A program made the translations under genes and the position numbers. A DNA stretch of 64,000 bases from positions 85,850 to 149,849 of the forward strand of contig NZ_JAFFSU010000020.1 of assembly GCF_017948455.1 (NCBI RefSeq), given 5' to 3'. Shown piece by piece: positions 32,421 through 41,721 of the stretch. This stretch comes from Streptomyces sp. GESEQ-4. Its GTDB lineage: Bacteria > Actinomycetota > Actinomycetes > Streptomycetales > Streptomycetaceae. Under the pieces are notes generated by a model that saw only the letters and a list, made by a program, of their open reading frames with translations, made no database searches and was not told where the DNA came from. Every line of letters begins with the position of its first letter. Position 1 is the stretch's first letter.

Positions 32421-33806
32421 ATGGCCTCCGGAACCACCGCTCCACCACCACCCGCGAACCTCAAGCGCATCGTCGCCGCCAGCCTCATCGGCACCACCAT
32501 CGAGTGGTACGACTTCTTCCTCTACGGCTCAGCCGCCGCTCTGGTCTTCAACAAGCTGTTCTTCCCGGACTCCGACCCGCTCGTGGGCACGCTGCTGTCG
32601 TTCCTGACGTATGCGGTCGGATTCGCGGCTCGTCCGCTGGGCGCGCTCGTCTTCGGGCACTACGGCGACCGGCTGGGGCGCAAGAAGCTGCTGGTGCTGA
32701 GCTTGTTGCTGATGGGTGGGGCGACCTTCGCGATCGGGCTGCTGCCCACGCACGCGACCATCGGCAGTGCCGCTCCGGTGCTGTTGACCGTGCTGCGCCT
32801 GGTCCAGGGCTTCGCGCTGGGCGGCGAGTGGGGCGGGGCCGTGCTGCTGGTGTCCGAGCACGGTGACGCACGACGTCGCGGTTTCTGGGCCTCGTGGCCG
32901 CAGACGGGGGCGCCCGCAGGGCAGCTCCTGGCCACCGGTGTGCTGTCCTTCCTGACAGCGGTGCTGTCGGACAGCGCGTTCGGCAGCTGGGGGTGGCGGA
33001 TCCCGTTCCTGCTCTCCGGTGTGCTGGTGATCGTCGGTTTGTGGATTCGTCTGTCTGTCGACGAATCGCCGGTCTTCAAGCAGGCGCTGGCGCAGGCGGA
33101 GGCCCGCAAGGCGACCCCGGACGCGGCGGCCGAGAAGCTGCCGCTCGTCTCCGTACTGCGGCACCACTGGCGCGATGTGCTGGTGGCGATGGGCGCACGC
33201 ATGGCGGAGAACATCAGCTACTACGTCATCACCGCGTTCATCCTCGTCTACGCCACCACCTCGGCCGGCCTCTCCAAGCAGACCGCGCTGAACGCCGTGC
33301 TCATCGCCTCCGCCGTGCACTTCGCCGTGATTCCGCTGTGGGGCGCGCTCTCGGACCGGATCGGCCGCCGGCCCGTGTACCTGCTGGGCGCGGCCGGAGT
33401 CGGGCTGTGGATGTTCCCGTTCTTCTCGCTCATCGACACCGGCGGCTTCGGCAACCTGATCCTCGCCGTGACGGTCGGCCTGGTGCTGCACGGGGCGATG
33501 TACGCGCCGCAGGCCGCCTTCTTCTCCGAGATGTTCGCGACCCGGGTGCGCTACTCGGGTGCCTCCATCGGCGCCCAGTTCGCCTCGGTCGCGGCGGGCG
33601 CGCCGGCGCCGCTGATCGCCACCGCGCTGCTGTCCGACTACGGCAGCTCCACACCGATCTCCCTGTACGTCATCGGCGCGGCCGTCGTGACGATCGTCGC
33701 CGTCGGCGTGGCCAAGGAGACCCGCCATCGGGACCTGTTGGATGTCGAGCCGTCCGATGACGCGGAGCCCGCGGCGGCGCCTCCGGCGGACGCGCGTACC
33801 GCCTGA
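32421..33806 (+). CDS. MFS transporter, metabolite:H+ symporter (MHS) family
   Basis: A 461-residue 12-helix transporter. IVAASLIGTTIEWYDFFLYGSAAALVF and the loop GHYGDRLGRKKLL between helices 2 and 3 are MHS signatures (KgtP, ProP, ShiA relatives); the LVQGFALGGEWGGAVLLVSEH motif follows. Such proteins import organic acids or betaines with protons. ATG 32421 has GAGGAAG upstream. It converges on a regulator and 3-hydroxybutyrate dehydrogenase gene pair, suggesting 3-hydroxybutyrate or a similar short acid as substrate (inference). Confidence 0.9.
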   Translation: MASGTTAPPPPANLKRIVAASLIGTTIEWYDFFLYGSAAALVFNKLFFPDSDPLVGTLLSFLTYAVGFAARPLGALVFGHYGDRLGRKKLLVLSLLLMGGATFAIGLLPTHATIGSAAPVLLTVLRLVQGFALGGEWGGAVLLVSEHGDARRRGFWASWPQTGAPAGQLLATGVLSFLTAVLSDSAFGSWGWRIPFLLSGVLVIVGLWIRLSVDESPVFKQALAQAEARKATPDAAAEKLPLVSVLRHHWRDVLVAMGARMAENISYYVITAFILVYATTSAGLSKQTALNAVLIASAVHFAVIPLWGALSDRIGRRPVYLLGAAGVGLWMFPFFSLIDTGGFGNLILAVTVGLVLHGAMYAPQAAFFSEMFATRVRYSGASIGAQFASVAAGAPAPLIATALLSDYGSSTPISLYVIGAAVVTIVAVGVAKETRHRDLLDVEPSDDAEPAAAPPADARTA

Positions 33807-33829
33807 TCGACCGGCGGTGCGGTGAGACG

Positions 33830-33863
33830 GACGGCCCCGTGCGCCCGTGCGTGCGGGGCCGTC
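33830..33863. terminator. Bidirectional terminator between MFS and PucR-type regulator genes
   Basis: GACGGCCCCG pairs with CGGGGCCGTC (10 bp) across a 14-nt loop, between the convergent stop codons at 33806 and 33862. Confidence 0.7.
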
Positions 33864-35826
33864 ACTTCGCTGCCGCTGCCGACAACCGGTGCAGCCGCAG
33901 GGCGAGTTGGATCTCCAGGGCACGGGCCGGGCTCTGCCAGTCGTCGCCGAGGAGACGCCCGACGCGCTCCAGGCGCTGGGCCACCGTGTTCACATGGACG
34001 TGGAGATGGTCCTTGGTGCGAGCCGGGCTCATGCCGCAGGCGAAGTAGGCGTCGAGGGTGCGCACAAGGTCGGTGCCACGGCGTTCGTCGTAGGCGACCA
34101 CCTGGCCGATGGTGCGGTCGACGAAGCCGGCGACGTCCCGGTCCCCGGCGAGGAGGAGTCCGAGGAATCCGAAGTCCTCCGCGGCGGATCCGTCGCCGTG
34201 GCGGCCGAGCAGCCGCAGCGTGTCGAGGCAGCGGCGGCCTTCCTCGTAGGCGGCGGCCACCGCGTCCGGGCGGGCGGCGAGATTCGCCACGGCGGCGGAG
34301 GCGCCGACGGTGACCGCCTCGTGGACGGCCGTGCCGAGGTGTACGGCGGTGCGGCGGGCGAGTTCGGTGGCGGTGTCCCCCTGGTCGAGGGGCAGCAGCA
34401 GGACCGTGCCGCCGTCTCGGGCCGCGGCCAGTCCGTGCCGGGTGGCGGCCAGGTGGGAGGCGGCGGCCCACAGGCGCCGGCGGGCGGCTGCCTCCTGGTC
34501 GGCGTCGGCGGCGACGCCGTCGAGGCGGGCGGCGAGGACCACATGGGTGGCGTCGAGGTCGGCCTGCAGTCTCGCCGCACGCTCGCGCAGCAGGCGGGGG
34601 TCTCGGTCGCGGGCGTCCAGGAGGTCGTCGAGGAGTTCGCCGCGGACGCGCTGCTCGGCCTCGGCGGCGGAGCGCCGGGCGAGCAGCAGCAGGGAGGTCA
34701 CCGTCGCGGCGCGCTCCAGGGTGCGCTGGTCGACGGGGTCGAGCCCGGGATGGCCGCGCAGCACGAGCGCACCGAGCAGTTCGCCACCGGCGGCCACGGC
34801 GGCGATCCAGTCGCCGGCGTGCCGCACGGCGTGTCCTTCGGACCGGGATGCCTCCAGAGCCTCGGCGGGTGCGGCGGACGCCTCGGTGAACTGGACGGTT
34901 CCGTCGAGGACTTCGGAGACGGCGGCCGCCACGTCGTGGACCCCGCCGCCGCGCAGTACGAGTTCGGCGAGCCGGTCGTGGACCTCGGAGGCGCGCTCGA
35001 TGACGCCGCTGCGGTCCTGGATGATCTCGTTGGCCTTCTCCAGGCCGGCCAGGGCCGACCGGGTCTCGGCGAGCAGGTTGGCGGCGTCGATGGCGGCCGC
35101 GGCGAGCGCGGCGAAGGAGCCGAGCAGCGCGATCTGCTCCCGCTCGAAGACCCGGGCGCGCCGGTCGGCCGCGAACAGGACACCGATCACATGGTGCCCG
35201 AGCATGAGCGGCACCCCGAGGATGGCGACCAGGCCCTCGTCCCGCACACCCGCGTCGATGGTGACGGTGTGCTGGAAGCGGTCGTCCTTGAAGTAGTCCT
35301 CGGTGACGTACGGCCGGGCCGTCTGGGCGACGAGGCCGCCGAGCCCCTCCCCCATCCCGAGCCGCAGCTGCTGGAAGCGGGCGGCGACCGAGCCCTCGGT
35401 CACCCGCATGTAGGTGTCGCCCTTCTCCGGGTCGTTCAGGCTCAGGTAGGCGACGTCCGTGCCGAGCAGGGAGCGGGCGCGCTGCACGATCGCCTGGAGG
35501 ACGGCGTCCAGGTCGCGCAGGCCCGCCAGGTCGTGGGCCGTCTCGAACAGCGCGGACAGCTCCGCCTCGCGTCGGCGCCGTCCCTCCAGCTCCGCGCGTA
35601 CCCGCAGCGCGGTCAGCTTGGCCCGCTCGAGCGCGGCGATCCACTCGGCGGGGCGGCCCTCGGCGCGGGCGAGGAGCACCGGCTGCTCGTAGGCCTCGGC
35701 CGAGGCACCGCGGGCCAGCAGCTCGAGGAAGGGTGCCTCGGCGCTGCCGACGGTCGCTCCGGCACCGGTGGCGGAGCGTTCGGCGGACTGCACGTGATCG
35801 CGGGACATGGTCACAGGATTCCCCAT
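33862..35826 (-). CDS. GAF / PucR-type (CdaR family) transcriptional regulator
   Basis: A 654-residue regulator. About residues 85-230 form a GAF domain (ELSALFETAHDLAGLRDLDAVLQAIVQRARSLLGTDVAYLSLND...GLVAILGVPLMLGHHVIGVLFAADRR), followed by a helical coiled stretch (AAAAIDAANLLAETRSALAGLEKAN) and a second sensor-like region. The C-terminus has a PucR/CdaR helix-turn-helix (LVRTLDAYFACGMSPARTKDHLHVHVNTVAQRLERVGRLLG). Start 35826 is the longest supported; ATG 35808 is an alternative. It lies 58 bp downstream of the 3-hydroxybutyrate dehydrogenase gene on the same strand, so probably senses a related acid and controls the dehydrogenase and the transporter. Confidence 0.88.
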   Translation of the reverse strand: MGNPVTMSRDHVQSAERSATGAGATVGSAEAPFLELLARGASAEAYEQPVLLARAEGRPAEWIAALERAKLTALRVRAELEGRRRREAELSALFETAHDLAGLRDLDAVLQAIVQRARSLLGTDVAYLSLNDPEKGDTYMRVTEGSVAARFQQLRLGMGEGLGGLVAQTARPYVTEDYFKDDRFQHTVTIDAGVRDEGLVAILGVPLMLGHHVIGVLFAADRRARVFEREQIALLGSFAALAAAAIDAANLLAETRSALAGLEKANEIIQDRSGVIERASEVHDRLAELVLRGGGVHDVAAAVSEVLDGTVQFTEASAAPAEALEASRSEGHAVRHAGDWIAAVAAGGELLGALVLRGHPGLDPVDQRTLERAATVTSLLLLARRSAAEAEQRVRGELLDDLLDARDRDPRLLRERAARLQADLDATHVVLAARLDGVAADADQEAAARRRLWAAASHLAATRHGLAAARDGGTVLLLPLDQGDTATELARRTAVHLGTAVHEAVTVGASAAVANLAARPDAVAAAYEEGRRCLDTLRLLGRHGDGSAAEDFGFLGLLLAGDRDVAGFVDRTIGQVVAYDERRGTDLVRTLDAYFACGMSPARTKDHLHVHVNTVAQRLERVGRLLGDDWQSPARALEIQLALRLHRLSAAAAK

Positions 35827-35884
35827 CGCACCGTCGCCCCGTCAGCCCTGTGGACAACCCGGCAGGCCTGCGGCACCGGCTCGC

Positions 35885-36685
35885 TCAGTGGGCGGTCCAT
35901 CCGCCGTCGAGGACGAGGGAGGTGCCCGTGACGAAGGATGCCTGCGGGCCGCACAGATACGCCACGGCCTCGGCGACCTCCTCCGGTTCGATCAGCCGTT
36001 TCACCGCGCTGTCCTGCAGCAGCACCTCGGACAGCACGCGCTCCTCGGGAATGCCGTGCGCCCGGGACTGATCGGCGAGCTGCTGCTCGACCAGTGGGGT
36101 GCGCACATATGCGGGGCACACACAGTTCGAGGTGACGCCATGTGCCGCCCCTTCGAGGGCCGCGGTCTTGGACAGGCCTTCCAGTCCATGTTTGGCGGCC
36201 ACATAGGCCGACTTGAAAGCCGAGGCGCGCAGCCCATGGACGGAGGACACATTCACGATGCGGCCCCAGCCCTGTCCGTACATATGGGGCAGGGCCCCGC
36301 GGATGAGCCGGAACGGTGCCTCCAGCATCACGGTGAGTACCGTGTGGAAGACGTCCGGCGGGAACTCCTCGATGGGGCGGACCAGTTGCAGCCCGGCGTT
36401 GTTGACCAGGACGTCCGTGCCCGCCGCGGCGAGTTCGGCGGCGTCCAGGTCGGTGAGGTCGAGGACATGCGGCTCGACCGTGCCCGCCAGGCCCCGGGCC
36501 CCTTCGGCGAGCGCCTCCAGGCCCTCGGCGTCCCGGTCGACCGCTCTCACCTTGGCCCCGGCCTGCGCCAGCCGCAGCGCGCAGGCGCGGCCGATGCCGC
36601 CGGCGGCGCCGGTGACGAGGGCGGTACGGCCGCCGAGGTCGAGCGAGGGAGCGTGGGGTCCCGTTAGGGCGCTGCTAGCCGTCAT
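35885..36685 (-). CDS. 3-hydroxybutyrate dehydrogenase (SDR)
   Basis: A 266-residue SDR. TGAAGGIG at residues 25-32 binds NAD, NNAGLQ at 95-100, Ser147/148, and Tyr161-Lys165 (YVAAK) form the catalytic core. The C-terminal signature AYVRTPLVEQQLADQSRAHGIPEERVLSEVLLQDSAVKRLIEPEEVAEAVAYLCGPQASFVTGTSLVLDGGWTAH matches D-3-hydroxybutyrate dehydrogenases, converting 3-hydroxybutyrate to acetoacetate. It is the first gene of a two-gene unit with the GAF/PucR regulator, facing the MHS transporter. Confidence 0.92.
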   Translation of the reverse strand: MTASSALTGPHAPSLDLGGRTALVTGAAGGIGRACALRLAQAGAKVRAVDRDAEGLEALAEGARGLAGTVEPHVLDLTDLDAAELAAAGTDVLVNNAGLQLVRPIEEFPPDVFHTVLTVMLEAPFRLIRGALPHMYGQGWGRIVNVSSVHGLRASAFKSAYVAAKHGLEGLSKTAALEGAAHGVTSNCVCPAYVRTPLVEQQLADQSRAHGIPEERVLSEVLLQDSAVKRLIEPEEVAEAVAYLCGPQASFVTGTSLVLDGGWTAH

Positions 36686-36739
36686 GGCACGACCCTAGGC
36701 AGCACCGACACGTCGCCACATGTGCTCAGCACCCATACT

Positions 36740-37219
36740 TCAGCTGGAGCTCATAGGGTCGAACCATGTGGGTGCGTCCGACAGTGCCTGCTTGATCCGC
36801 AGCAGTCCGAACTCGTTCAGCTCGGGCAGGGCGTCCACGTCGAACCAGCCCACCTCCAGCGACTCGTCGTCGTTGACCCGCGCCTCACCGCCGACGGCCC
36901 GGCAGCGGAAGGTGATGTCCATGTACTGGCAGATGTCGCCGTTGCCATAGGTGACCGGATCAAGCGCCTGAACGAGAACGACCCGCTCGGCGACGCACCG
37001 CACGGCGGTCTCCTCGTGGACCTCCCGCACCGCACAGGCCGCGGGCTGCTCCCCCGGGTCCGGGATGCCGCCGATCACCGACCACCTGCCGGTGTCGGTA
37101 CGACGGCCCAGCAGCACTCTGCCCTCGTCGTCGAAGACGATGGCGGTGACTCCGGGGAGCCACAGCAGTTGTTGGCCGGCCGAGGCCCGGATCGCGCTGA
37201 TGAAGTCAGGAGTAGCCAT
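36740..37219 (-). CDS. Nudix hydrolase
   Basis: A 159-residue pyrophosphatase. The Nudix box GGIPDPGEQPAACAVREVHEETAV matches GX5EX7REUXEEXGU with Mg-binding Glu residues conserved (the final Gly is Ala). Preceding strand is VTAIVFDDEGRVLLGRRTDTGRWSV; the C-terminal DESLEVGWFDVDALPEL is typical of small-molecule Nudix proteins. It cleaves a nucleoside diphosphate linked to some other group; the substrate is unknown. No operon partner nearby. Confidence 0.92.
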   Translation of the reverse strand: MATPDFISAIRASAGQQLLWLPGVTAIVFDDEGRVLLGRRTDTGRWSVIGGIPDPGEQPAACAVREVHEETAVRCVAERVVLVQALDPVTYGNGDICQYMDITFRCRAVGGEARVNDDESLEVGWFDVDALPELNEFGLLRIKQALSDAPTWFDPMSSS

Positions 37220-37276
37220 GCGACTGACCCTAACGGGCCCGGTCGCTCACCCCGGGGGCGTTACGACGGCGTACGC

Positions 37277-38887
37277 CTACACGTCACGAGCGCGTCGCCC
37301 GCGCACACCGGCCCCGACGGCCCAGCCGAGCCCGCCCGCGGCGAGCAGGACCAGGGCGATCTCCGGGAGGATGCCCAGCTTCGTGGCGGGCGTCTCGGAG
37401 GAGCGCAGCGGCACCTTCTGGACCAGCGAGTCGGCGACGAACATGCCCGTCCTCTGAGTGATCTTCCCGTCCGGCATGATGATCGCGCTCACCCCGCTGG
37501 TCACCGGCACGGTGACGGTCCGGCTGTGCTCGACAGCCCGGACGCGGGACATGGCTAGTTGCTGGTAGGTCATCTCGCTGCGGTCGAAGGTCGCGTTGTT
37601 GCTCGGTACGGAGATCATCTGCGCGCCGTCGGTGACCTCGGAGCGCACGGCCCAGTCGAAGGCGGCCTCGTAGCAGGTGACCAGGCCGACCTTGGCGCCG
37701 TCCATGGTGAACACGCCGGGCTCGCTGCCCCGGCTGAAGTCCTGGCGGACCATGCTCGTCCAGTCGCTGTTGATGGCCCCGATGAGCGAGCGCAGCGGCA
37801 GGTACTCGCCGAACGGCTGGATCTGCCGCTTGTCGTAGGTGTCGATGGGGCCCTTGACCGGGTCCCACAGGATCTGCTCGTTGAGGAGCTTGCCGTCCCG
37901 TTCCACGACGCCTCCCACCGAGATGGGCACGCCGATCGCCTTGGCCGCCCGGTCGATGACGGCTCGGGCGTCGGCGTTGGCGAACGGGTCGATGTCCGAG
38001 GAGTTCTCGGGCCACAGCACGAAGTCGGGCTGAGCGATCTTGCCCGCCTTGACCTCGGCGGCCAGCCGCTCCGTCTCGCGCGCGTGGTAGTCGAGCACCG
38101 CCCGCCGCTGGGCGTTGAACTCCAGCCCGGCCCGAGGCACGTTGCCCTGGATGGCGGCGACGGTCGCGGTGCCGACCTCGGCCTTGTCGGTGACCAGCGG
38201 CCGGGCGGCCACGGCCCCGAGCACCGGGACGGCGACGCTCAGCACCGCGAGGGCCGCGGCGCCACGCCGGACAGCGCGGGTGCGTCGAGTCTCCAGCGAC
38301 AGGCGTACGACCTCGTACAGACCGAAGCCGCTCAGCACGACCGCGAAGCCGAGCACCGGGGTGCCGCCGACCGCGGCGAGCGGTAGGAAGATCCCGTCGG
38401 CCTGGCCGAACGCGATCTTGCCCCAGGGGAAGCCCTCGAACGGCGCACGCGCGCGAGCCGCTTCCGAGGCGATCCACACGGCGGCCGCCCACACCGGCCA
38501 CGCGGGCAGCCTGGACACCGCGGCGATGCCCGCGCCGGCCAGAGCCACGAAGAGCGCTTCGATGACGACCAGCGCGATCCATGGCCCGGGGCCGACCTCC
38601 ACGCCGGTCCACACCAGCAGCGGCAGCAGGAAGCCGAGGCCGAACAGGTAGCCGAGGCCCAGGCCCGCCTTCCAGCTCCGGCCGCGCAGCACCCAGCCGA
38701 AGACCGCGAAGGCCGGCAGGGCGAGCCACCACAGGGTGCGCGGCGGAAAACTGACGTACAGCAGCACTCCGGAGAGCGCCGCGACGGCGGCCGGAACGAG
38801 GCGCGCGAGGCGGGCTCGGCGTGAGGCGGGCGCGTTCTGCGGCTGCAGTTGGTCCGACTCGTCCACGGAGGTTGCGGTGACGGTCAC
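37277..38887 (-). CDS. lnt: Apolipoprotein N-acyltransferase
   Basis: A 536-residue membrane enzyme N-acylating lipoprotein Cys. The first ~230 residues hold about six to eight helices (VLLYVSFPPRTLWWLALPAFAVFGWVLRG, LGYLFGLGFLLPLLVWTGVEVG). The carbon-nitrogen-hydrolase domain follows, with predicted triad Glu294 (LWPENSSDID), Lys353 (YDKRQIQPFGEY, Glu361) and Cys405 (TCYEAAF, Glu407); K-to-C spacing of 52 residues equals that of E. coli Lnt. GTG 38887 is inferred; the frame could start earlier but with no ribosome-binding site. Lipoproteins such as the binding proteins in this window are its natural substrates in principle. Confidence 0.93.
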   Translation of the reverse strand: MTVTATSVDESDQLQPQNAPASRRARLARLVPAAVAALSGVLLYVSFPPRTLWWLALPAFAVFGWVLRGRSWKAGLGLGYLFGLGFLLPLLVWTGVEVGPGPWIALVVIEALFVALAGAGIAAVSRLPAWPVWAAAVWIASEAARARAPFEGFPWGKIAFGQADGIFLPLAAVGGTPVLGFAVVLSGFGLYEVVRLSLETRRTRAVRRGAAALAVLSVAVPVLGAVAARPLVTDKAEVGTATVAAIQGNVPRAGLEFNAQRRAVLDYHARETERLAAEVKAGKIAQPDFVLWPENSSDIDPFANADARAVIDRAAKAIGVPISVGGVVERDGKLLNEQILWDPVKGPIDTYDKRQIQPFGEYLPLRSLIGAINSDWTSMVRQDFSRGSEPGVFTMDGAKVGLVTCYEAAFDWAVRSEVTDGAQMISVPSNNATFDRSEMTYQQLAMSRVRAVEHSRTVTVPVTSGVSAIIMPDGKITQRTGMFVADSLVQKVPLRSSETPATKLGILPEIALVLLAAGGLGWAVGAGVRGRRARDV

Positions 38888-39127
38888 TCCGGGAGTGTAC
38901 GGCGGGTGACCTTGCCGCCGACAGCGCGGTCCACGGGACGGTACGGGCGTTCTCCCAGCTCGGGCGCCGCATCGTTCCCGCACAACTCGGCGCAACTCAT
39001 CCACAAATCGTTCATCAGCCGTTACGGTGTGCCGGAGCCCCTGTCGTGCGACCGCTCCAGTCGGGACGGCCGGGGTACGTCACAGGTCGGGGGACCGGGT
39101 TCGGGGGGCGGGGTGGGTTCCACGGGG

Positions 39128-40195
39128 ATGACGTCTGCGGCCGGTCCGGAGGAGGTCGGCGACAGGCGAAACGTTTCGGACGCGGCGGGTGTCGCGGCGC
39201 TCGGGGCCTGCGCGGTCTGGTCGCTGATCACAGCCACGGTGCATGGCGGTCGTCCCGAGGGTGTGTTGCTCGCCATCCTGGCGGTGGCGGCCGGCTATGC
39301 CGCGGGGCGGATCTGCGGGGCGCTCCTGCCGGTCGCCGCGCCTTGTGCCGCGGCGCTGGCGGGACTGGCCCTGACGGTGGCCGTTCCGCACCTGGCGCCC
39401 GGGCCCGAGATCGTCGCGCCGCTCGGTCACGCCGGCGCCACCGCCGCGGTACTGATCCTGTCCGCCGGCTCCGCGTGCTGCGCGGCGTGGGCCGCGTCGG
39501 CTCCGCCGCTGCGGCTCGCCCTGCGCGGGCTGGCCGCCGGGATCGCGGTGACCGCGGCCGCCCTCGGCTCGACCACCGGTTTCGTCCTCTGCGTGGCGGT
39601 GCTGCTGTGCTCGCTCGCCGCGGGCCGGATGCAGCGCCGCGGCTTGGGTATCGCAGGGCTGGGCCTGGTGACGGTCCTGGTGACAGGGCTGCCCTGGGCG
39701 GTGGCCGGGAACGCGGTCCCGAACGGGTTCGCCGTATACCTGGAGGGTCAGCTGACCCGGCACCGGATCGAGCTGTGGCACGACGCCCTGCACATGGTCC
39801 GCGAGGATGCCGCTGTGGGCGTCGGGCCTGGGCGTTTCGGTGAGCTCAGCACGACGGCCACCCAGACGCTGCTGTCCGACGGCAAACCGCACTCCGCCCC
39901 GCTGCAGCAGGCGGCCGAACAGGGTGTCGTAGGCGTGGTCCTGCTGGCGGTCGTCTTCGGCTGGGTCCTGTACGCCTTGTGGCGCACTCCCCGTTCCACT
40001 CCGGTCGCGCTCAGCGCGGGCGCCGCACTGACCGCGCTGGCGGCGATCGCCGCGGTCGGCAACGCGTTGAGCTTCACCGCCGTGTCCGTGGGCGCCGGCC
40101 TGCTGGCGGGCCTGGCAACGGCACGCCCGCTCACCGACGAGCCATCTCAGCGGACCTGGGACACCCGCCCGCGCGGTGACCGCCTGACGCCATGA
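39128..40195 (+). CDS. O-antigen ligase-like (WzyC) membrane protein
   Basis: A 355-residue polytopic protein with about ten helices, rich in Ala/Gly/Leu. The periplasmic-loop motif RIELWHDALHMVREDAAVGVGPGRFGELSTTATQ...HSAPLQQAAEQGVVGVVLLAVVF is the Wzy/WaaL-like signature (H...L.Q...E.G..G). Such proteins polymerise or ligate glycans; actinobacterial targets are unknown. ATG 39128 is tentative (GTG 39113 is an alternative; both sit in poly-G sequence that gives ambiguous ribosome-binding sites). It is divergent from lnt. Confidence 0.75.
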   Translation: MTSAAGPEEVGDRRNVSDAAGVAALGACAVWSLITATVHGGRPEGVLLAILAVAAGYAAGRICGALLPVAAPCAAALAGLALTVAVPHLAPGPEIVAPLGHAGATAAVLILSAGSACCAAWAASAPPLRLALRGLAAGIAVTAAALGSTTGFVLCVAVLLCSLAAGRMQRRGLGIAGLGLVTVLVTGLPWAVAGNAVPNGFAVYLEGQLTRHRIELWHDALHMVREDAAVGVGPGRFGELSTTATQTLLSDGKPHSAPLQQAAEQGVVGVVLLAVVFGWVLYALWRTPRSTPVALSAGAALTALAAIAAVGNALSFTAVSVGAGLLAGLATARPLTDEPSQRTWDTRPRGDRLTP

Positions 40196-40223
40196 CGCCA
40201 AGGAACAGTCCGCGCGCGTGAGG

Positions 40224-40772
40224 TCAGTGCACCGGTCCGGGCGCGTTCGGCCGCAACCGGGCGCGAATGGCTCGTACGGCGGCCTCCGCGTCGTCCACCG
40301 TGATGGTGAACGTATGGCCGTCCCACAGCCGCAGCACCACGCCCTCGCCGCGCCGTACGACGACCGCGGTGCCCTTCTCGGGCCGCCAGCGGTAACCCCA
40401 GCCGCCCCAGTGCCGCGGGGTGATCTGCGGGTCGAAGTCGGCGCCTGCGACATGGGTCAGTGGAATGCGGCGACGGGGCACGCCCATGTGGCCGCAGCGG
40501 ACCTCGACGCACTCCTTGTCGAGCTTCAGGTCGACGTGGACGAAGGCCAGGGTGCCGAAGAGAACCAGCAGTCCCGCGGCGATACAGCCGACGACGGCCA
40601 TGACGAGCGGAGCGATACCCGATGTCCATGCCGAGTCGACGGCGAGCTCGATACCGAGTGCCATACAGCCCGCCCCGACGAGCGCCAGCAGCCACTGGAA
40701 CCGGTTCGTGGCACGTCCGGTCCAGACGTCGGGGTGGTGCGGATCGTGCGCATCACGGGGGTGGTCCCTCAT
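40224..40772 (-). CDS. Membrane protein, two helices with a PH-like/DUF tail
   Basis: A 182-residue protein. Two helices (FQWLLALVGAGCMALGIEL; IAPLVMAVVGCIAAGLLVLFGTLAFV) are followed by a soluble beta-rich tail: CVEVRCGHMGVPRRRIPLTHVAGADFDPQITPRHWGGWGYRWRPEKGTAVVVRRGEGVVLRLWDGHTFTITVDDAEAAVRAI. That tail has the shape of actinobacterial bPH-type domains. Function unknown. No clear operon partner; 106 bp separates it from the racemase-like gene. Confidence 0.75.
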   Translation of the reverse strand: MRDHPRDAHDPHHPDVWTGRATNRFQWLLALVGAGCMALGIELAVDSAWTSGIAPLVMAVVGCIAAGLLVLFGTLAFVHVDLKLDKECVEVRCGHMGVPRRRIPLTHVAGADFDPQITPRHWGGWGYRWRPEKGTAVVVRRGEGVVLRLWDGHTFTITVDDAEAAVRAIRARLRPNAPGPVH

Positions 40773-40878
40773 GGCTATGAGGTTACTCAGGTTTCGCTCC
40801 GCGGGTACCGCGTCGCACAGGGTGACTGCGCCAGGCGGACGTCCGCCGGAGCAAAGGCGTCGGTTTTGGGCCGGTCGG

Positions 40879-41664
40879 TCACCGGGCGGGGCTGATCGCC
40901 TGGAGCTGCCGGCCCTCCTCGTAGGCCAGGGCGGGCGTGGGCAGCGCGCCCTCGCGTCCGCTCAGCAGCACCGTCAGGGTGCCGTTCGCGGCGGCATCCG
41001 GGGCGGGCAGCTCGCCGATCCGGCGCAGCGCCTGGGCGGCGACCGCTCCGGCGGAACCGTGCAGGACGAGCGGCGGGCGGCCGGGGCGCTGCACGGCGGT
41101 GCGGATGCGTTCGGCGACCAGTTCGTAATGGGTGCAGCCCAGGACGACGGTCGTTACATCGTCGGGGGTCAGCGCGGCGGCCGCGGCGACGGCGGCGGTG
41201 ATGGCGGCCTCGTCCGCGTGTTCTACGGCCTCGGCCAGGCCGGGGCAGGGCACCTCGGTGACCGTCACACCGTCGGCGAAGTCCCGGATCAGGCCGCGCT
41301 GGTAGGGGCTGCCGGTGGTGGCCGGCGTCGCCCAGATCGCGAAGGGGCCGCCACCGGCCGCGGCCGGCTTGATCGCCGGGACGGTGCCGATCACCGGAAT
41401 GCCGGGCTCGAGCAGGGCGCGCAGGGTGGTCAGCGCGTGGACGGTCGCGGTGTTGCAGCCGACGATCAGGGCGTCGGGCCGGTGGGCGGCGGCCGCCTCG
41501 GCGACGGCGACGGCGCGCTCCGTGAGGTCCTCGGTGGTCCTGGGCCCCCAGGGCATGCCGTCGGGGTCGAGGGAGAGGACGAGATCTGCGTCGGGTCGCA
41601 GACGCCGTACCGCGGCGGTGGCCGCCAGCAGACCGATTCCGGAGTCCATGAGCGCGATCTTCAC
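40879..41664 (-). CDS. Glutamate racemase-like protein (Asp/Glu racemase superfamily)
   Basis: A 261-residue protein of the MurI type. Conserved catalytic elements are Asp7-Ser8 (DSGIG), Cys70 (IVGCNTATVH) and Cys177 (VLGCTHYEL), the two-cysteine mechanism of Glu/Asp racemases. It is somewhat shorter in the N-terminal loop than canonical MurI. As Streptomyces usually has a separate essential murI, this may be a second racemase or a D-amino-acid enzyme of another role. It lies head-to-head with the HpnB-like gene, 57 bp apart. Confidence 0.85.
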   Translation of the reverse strand: MKIALMDSGIGLLAATAAVRRLRPDADLVLSLDPDGMPWGPRTTEDLTERAVAVAEAAAAHRPDALIVGCNTATVHALTTLRALLEPGIPVIGTVPAIKPAAAGGGPFAIWATPATTGSPYQRGLIRDFADGVTVTEVPCPGLAEAVEHADEAAITAAVAAAAALTPDDVTTVVLGCTHYELVAERIRTAVQRPGRPPLVLHGSAGAVAAQALRRIGELPAPDAAANGTLTVLLSGREGALPTPALAYEEGRQLQAISPAR

Positions 41665-41721
41665 CCGGCCACGATAGACGATGGGCCGTATGGCACCGGA
41701 GCGGTGGGGCAGACTGCGCGG

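Noticed and set aside
40879..41664. Calling the racemase-like gene murI
   Set aside because: Catalytic cysteines fit, but context lacks cell-wall genes and Streptomyces usually carries a separate murI, so the symbol was withheld.
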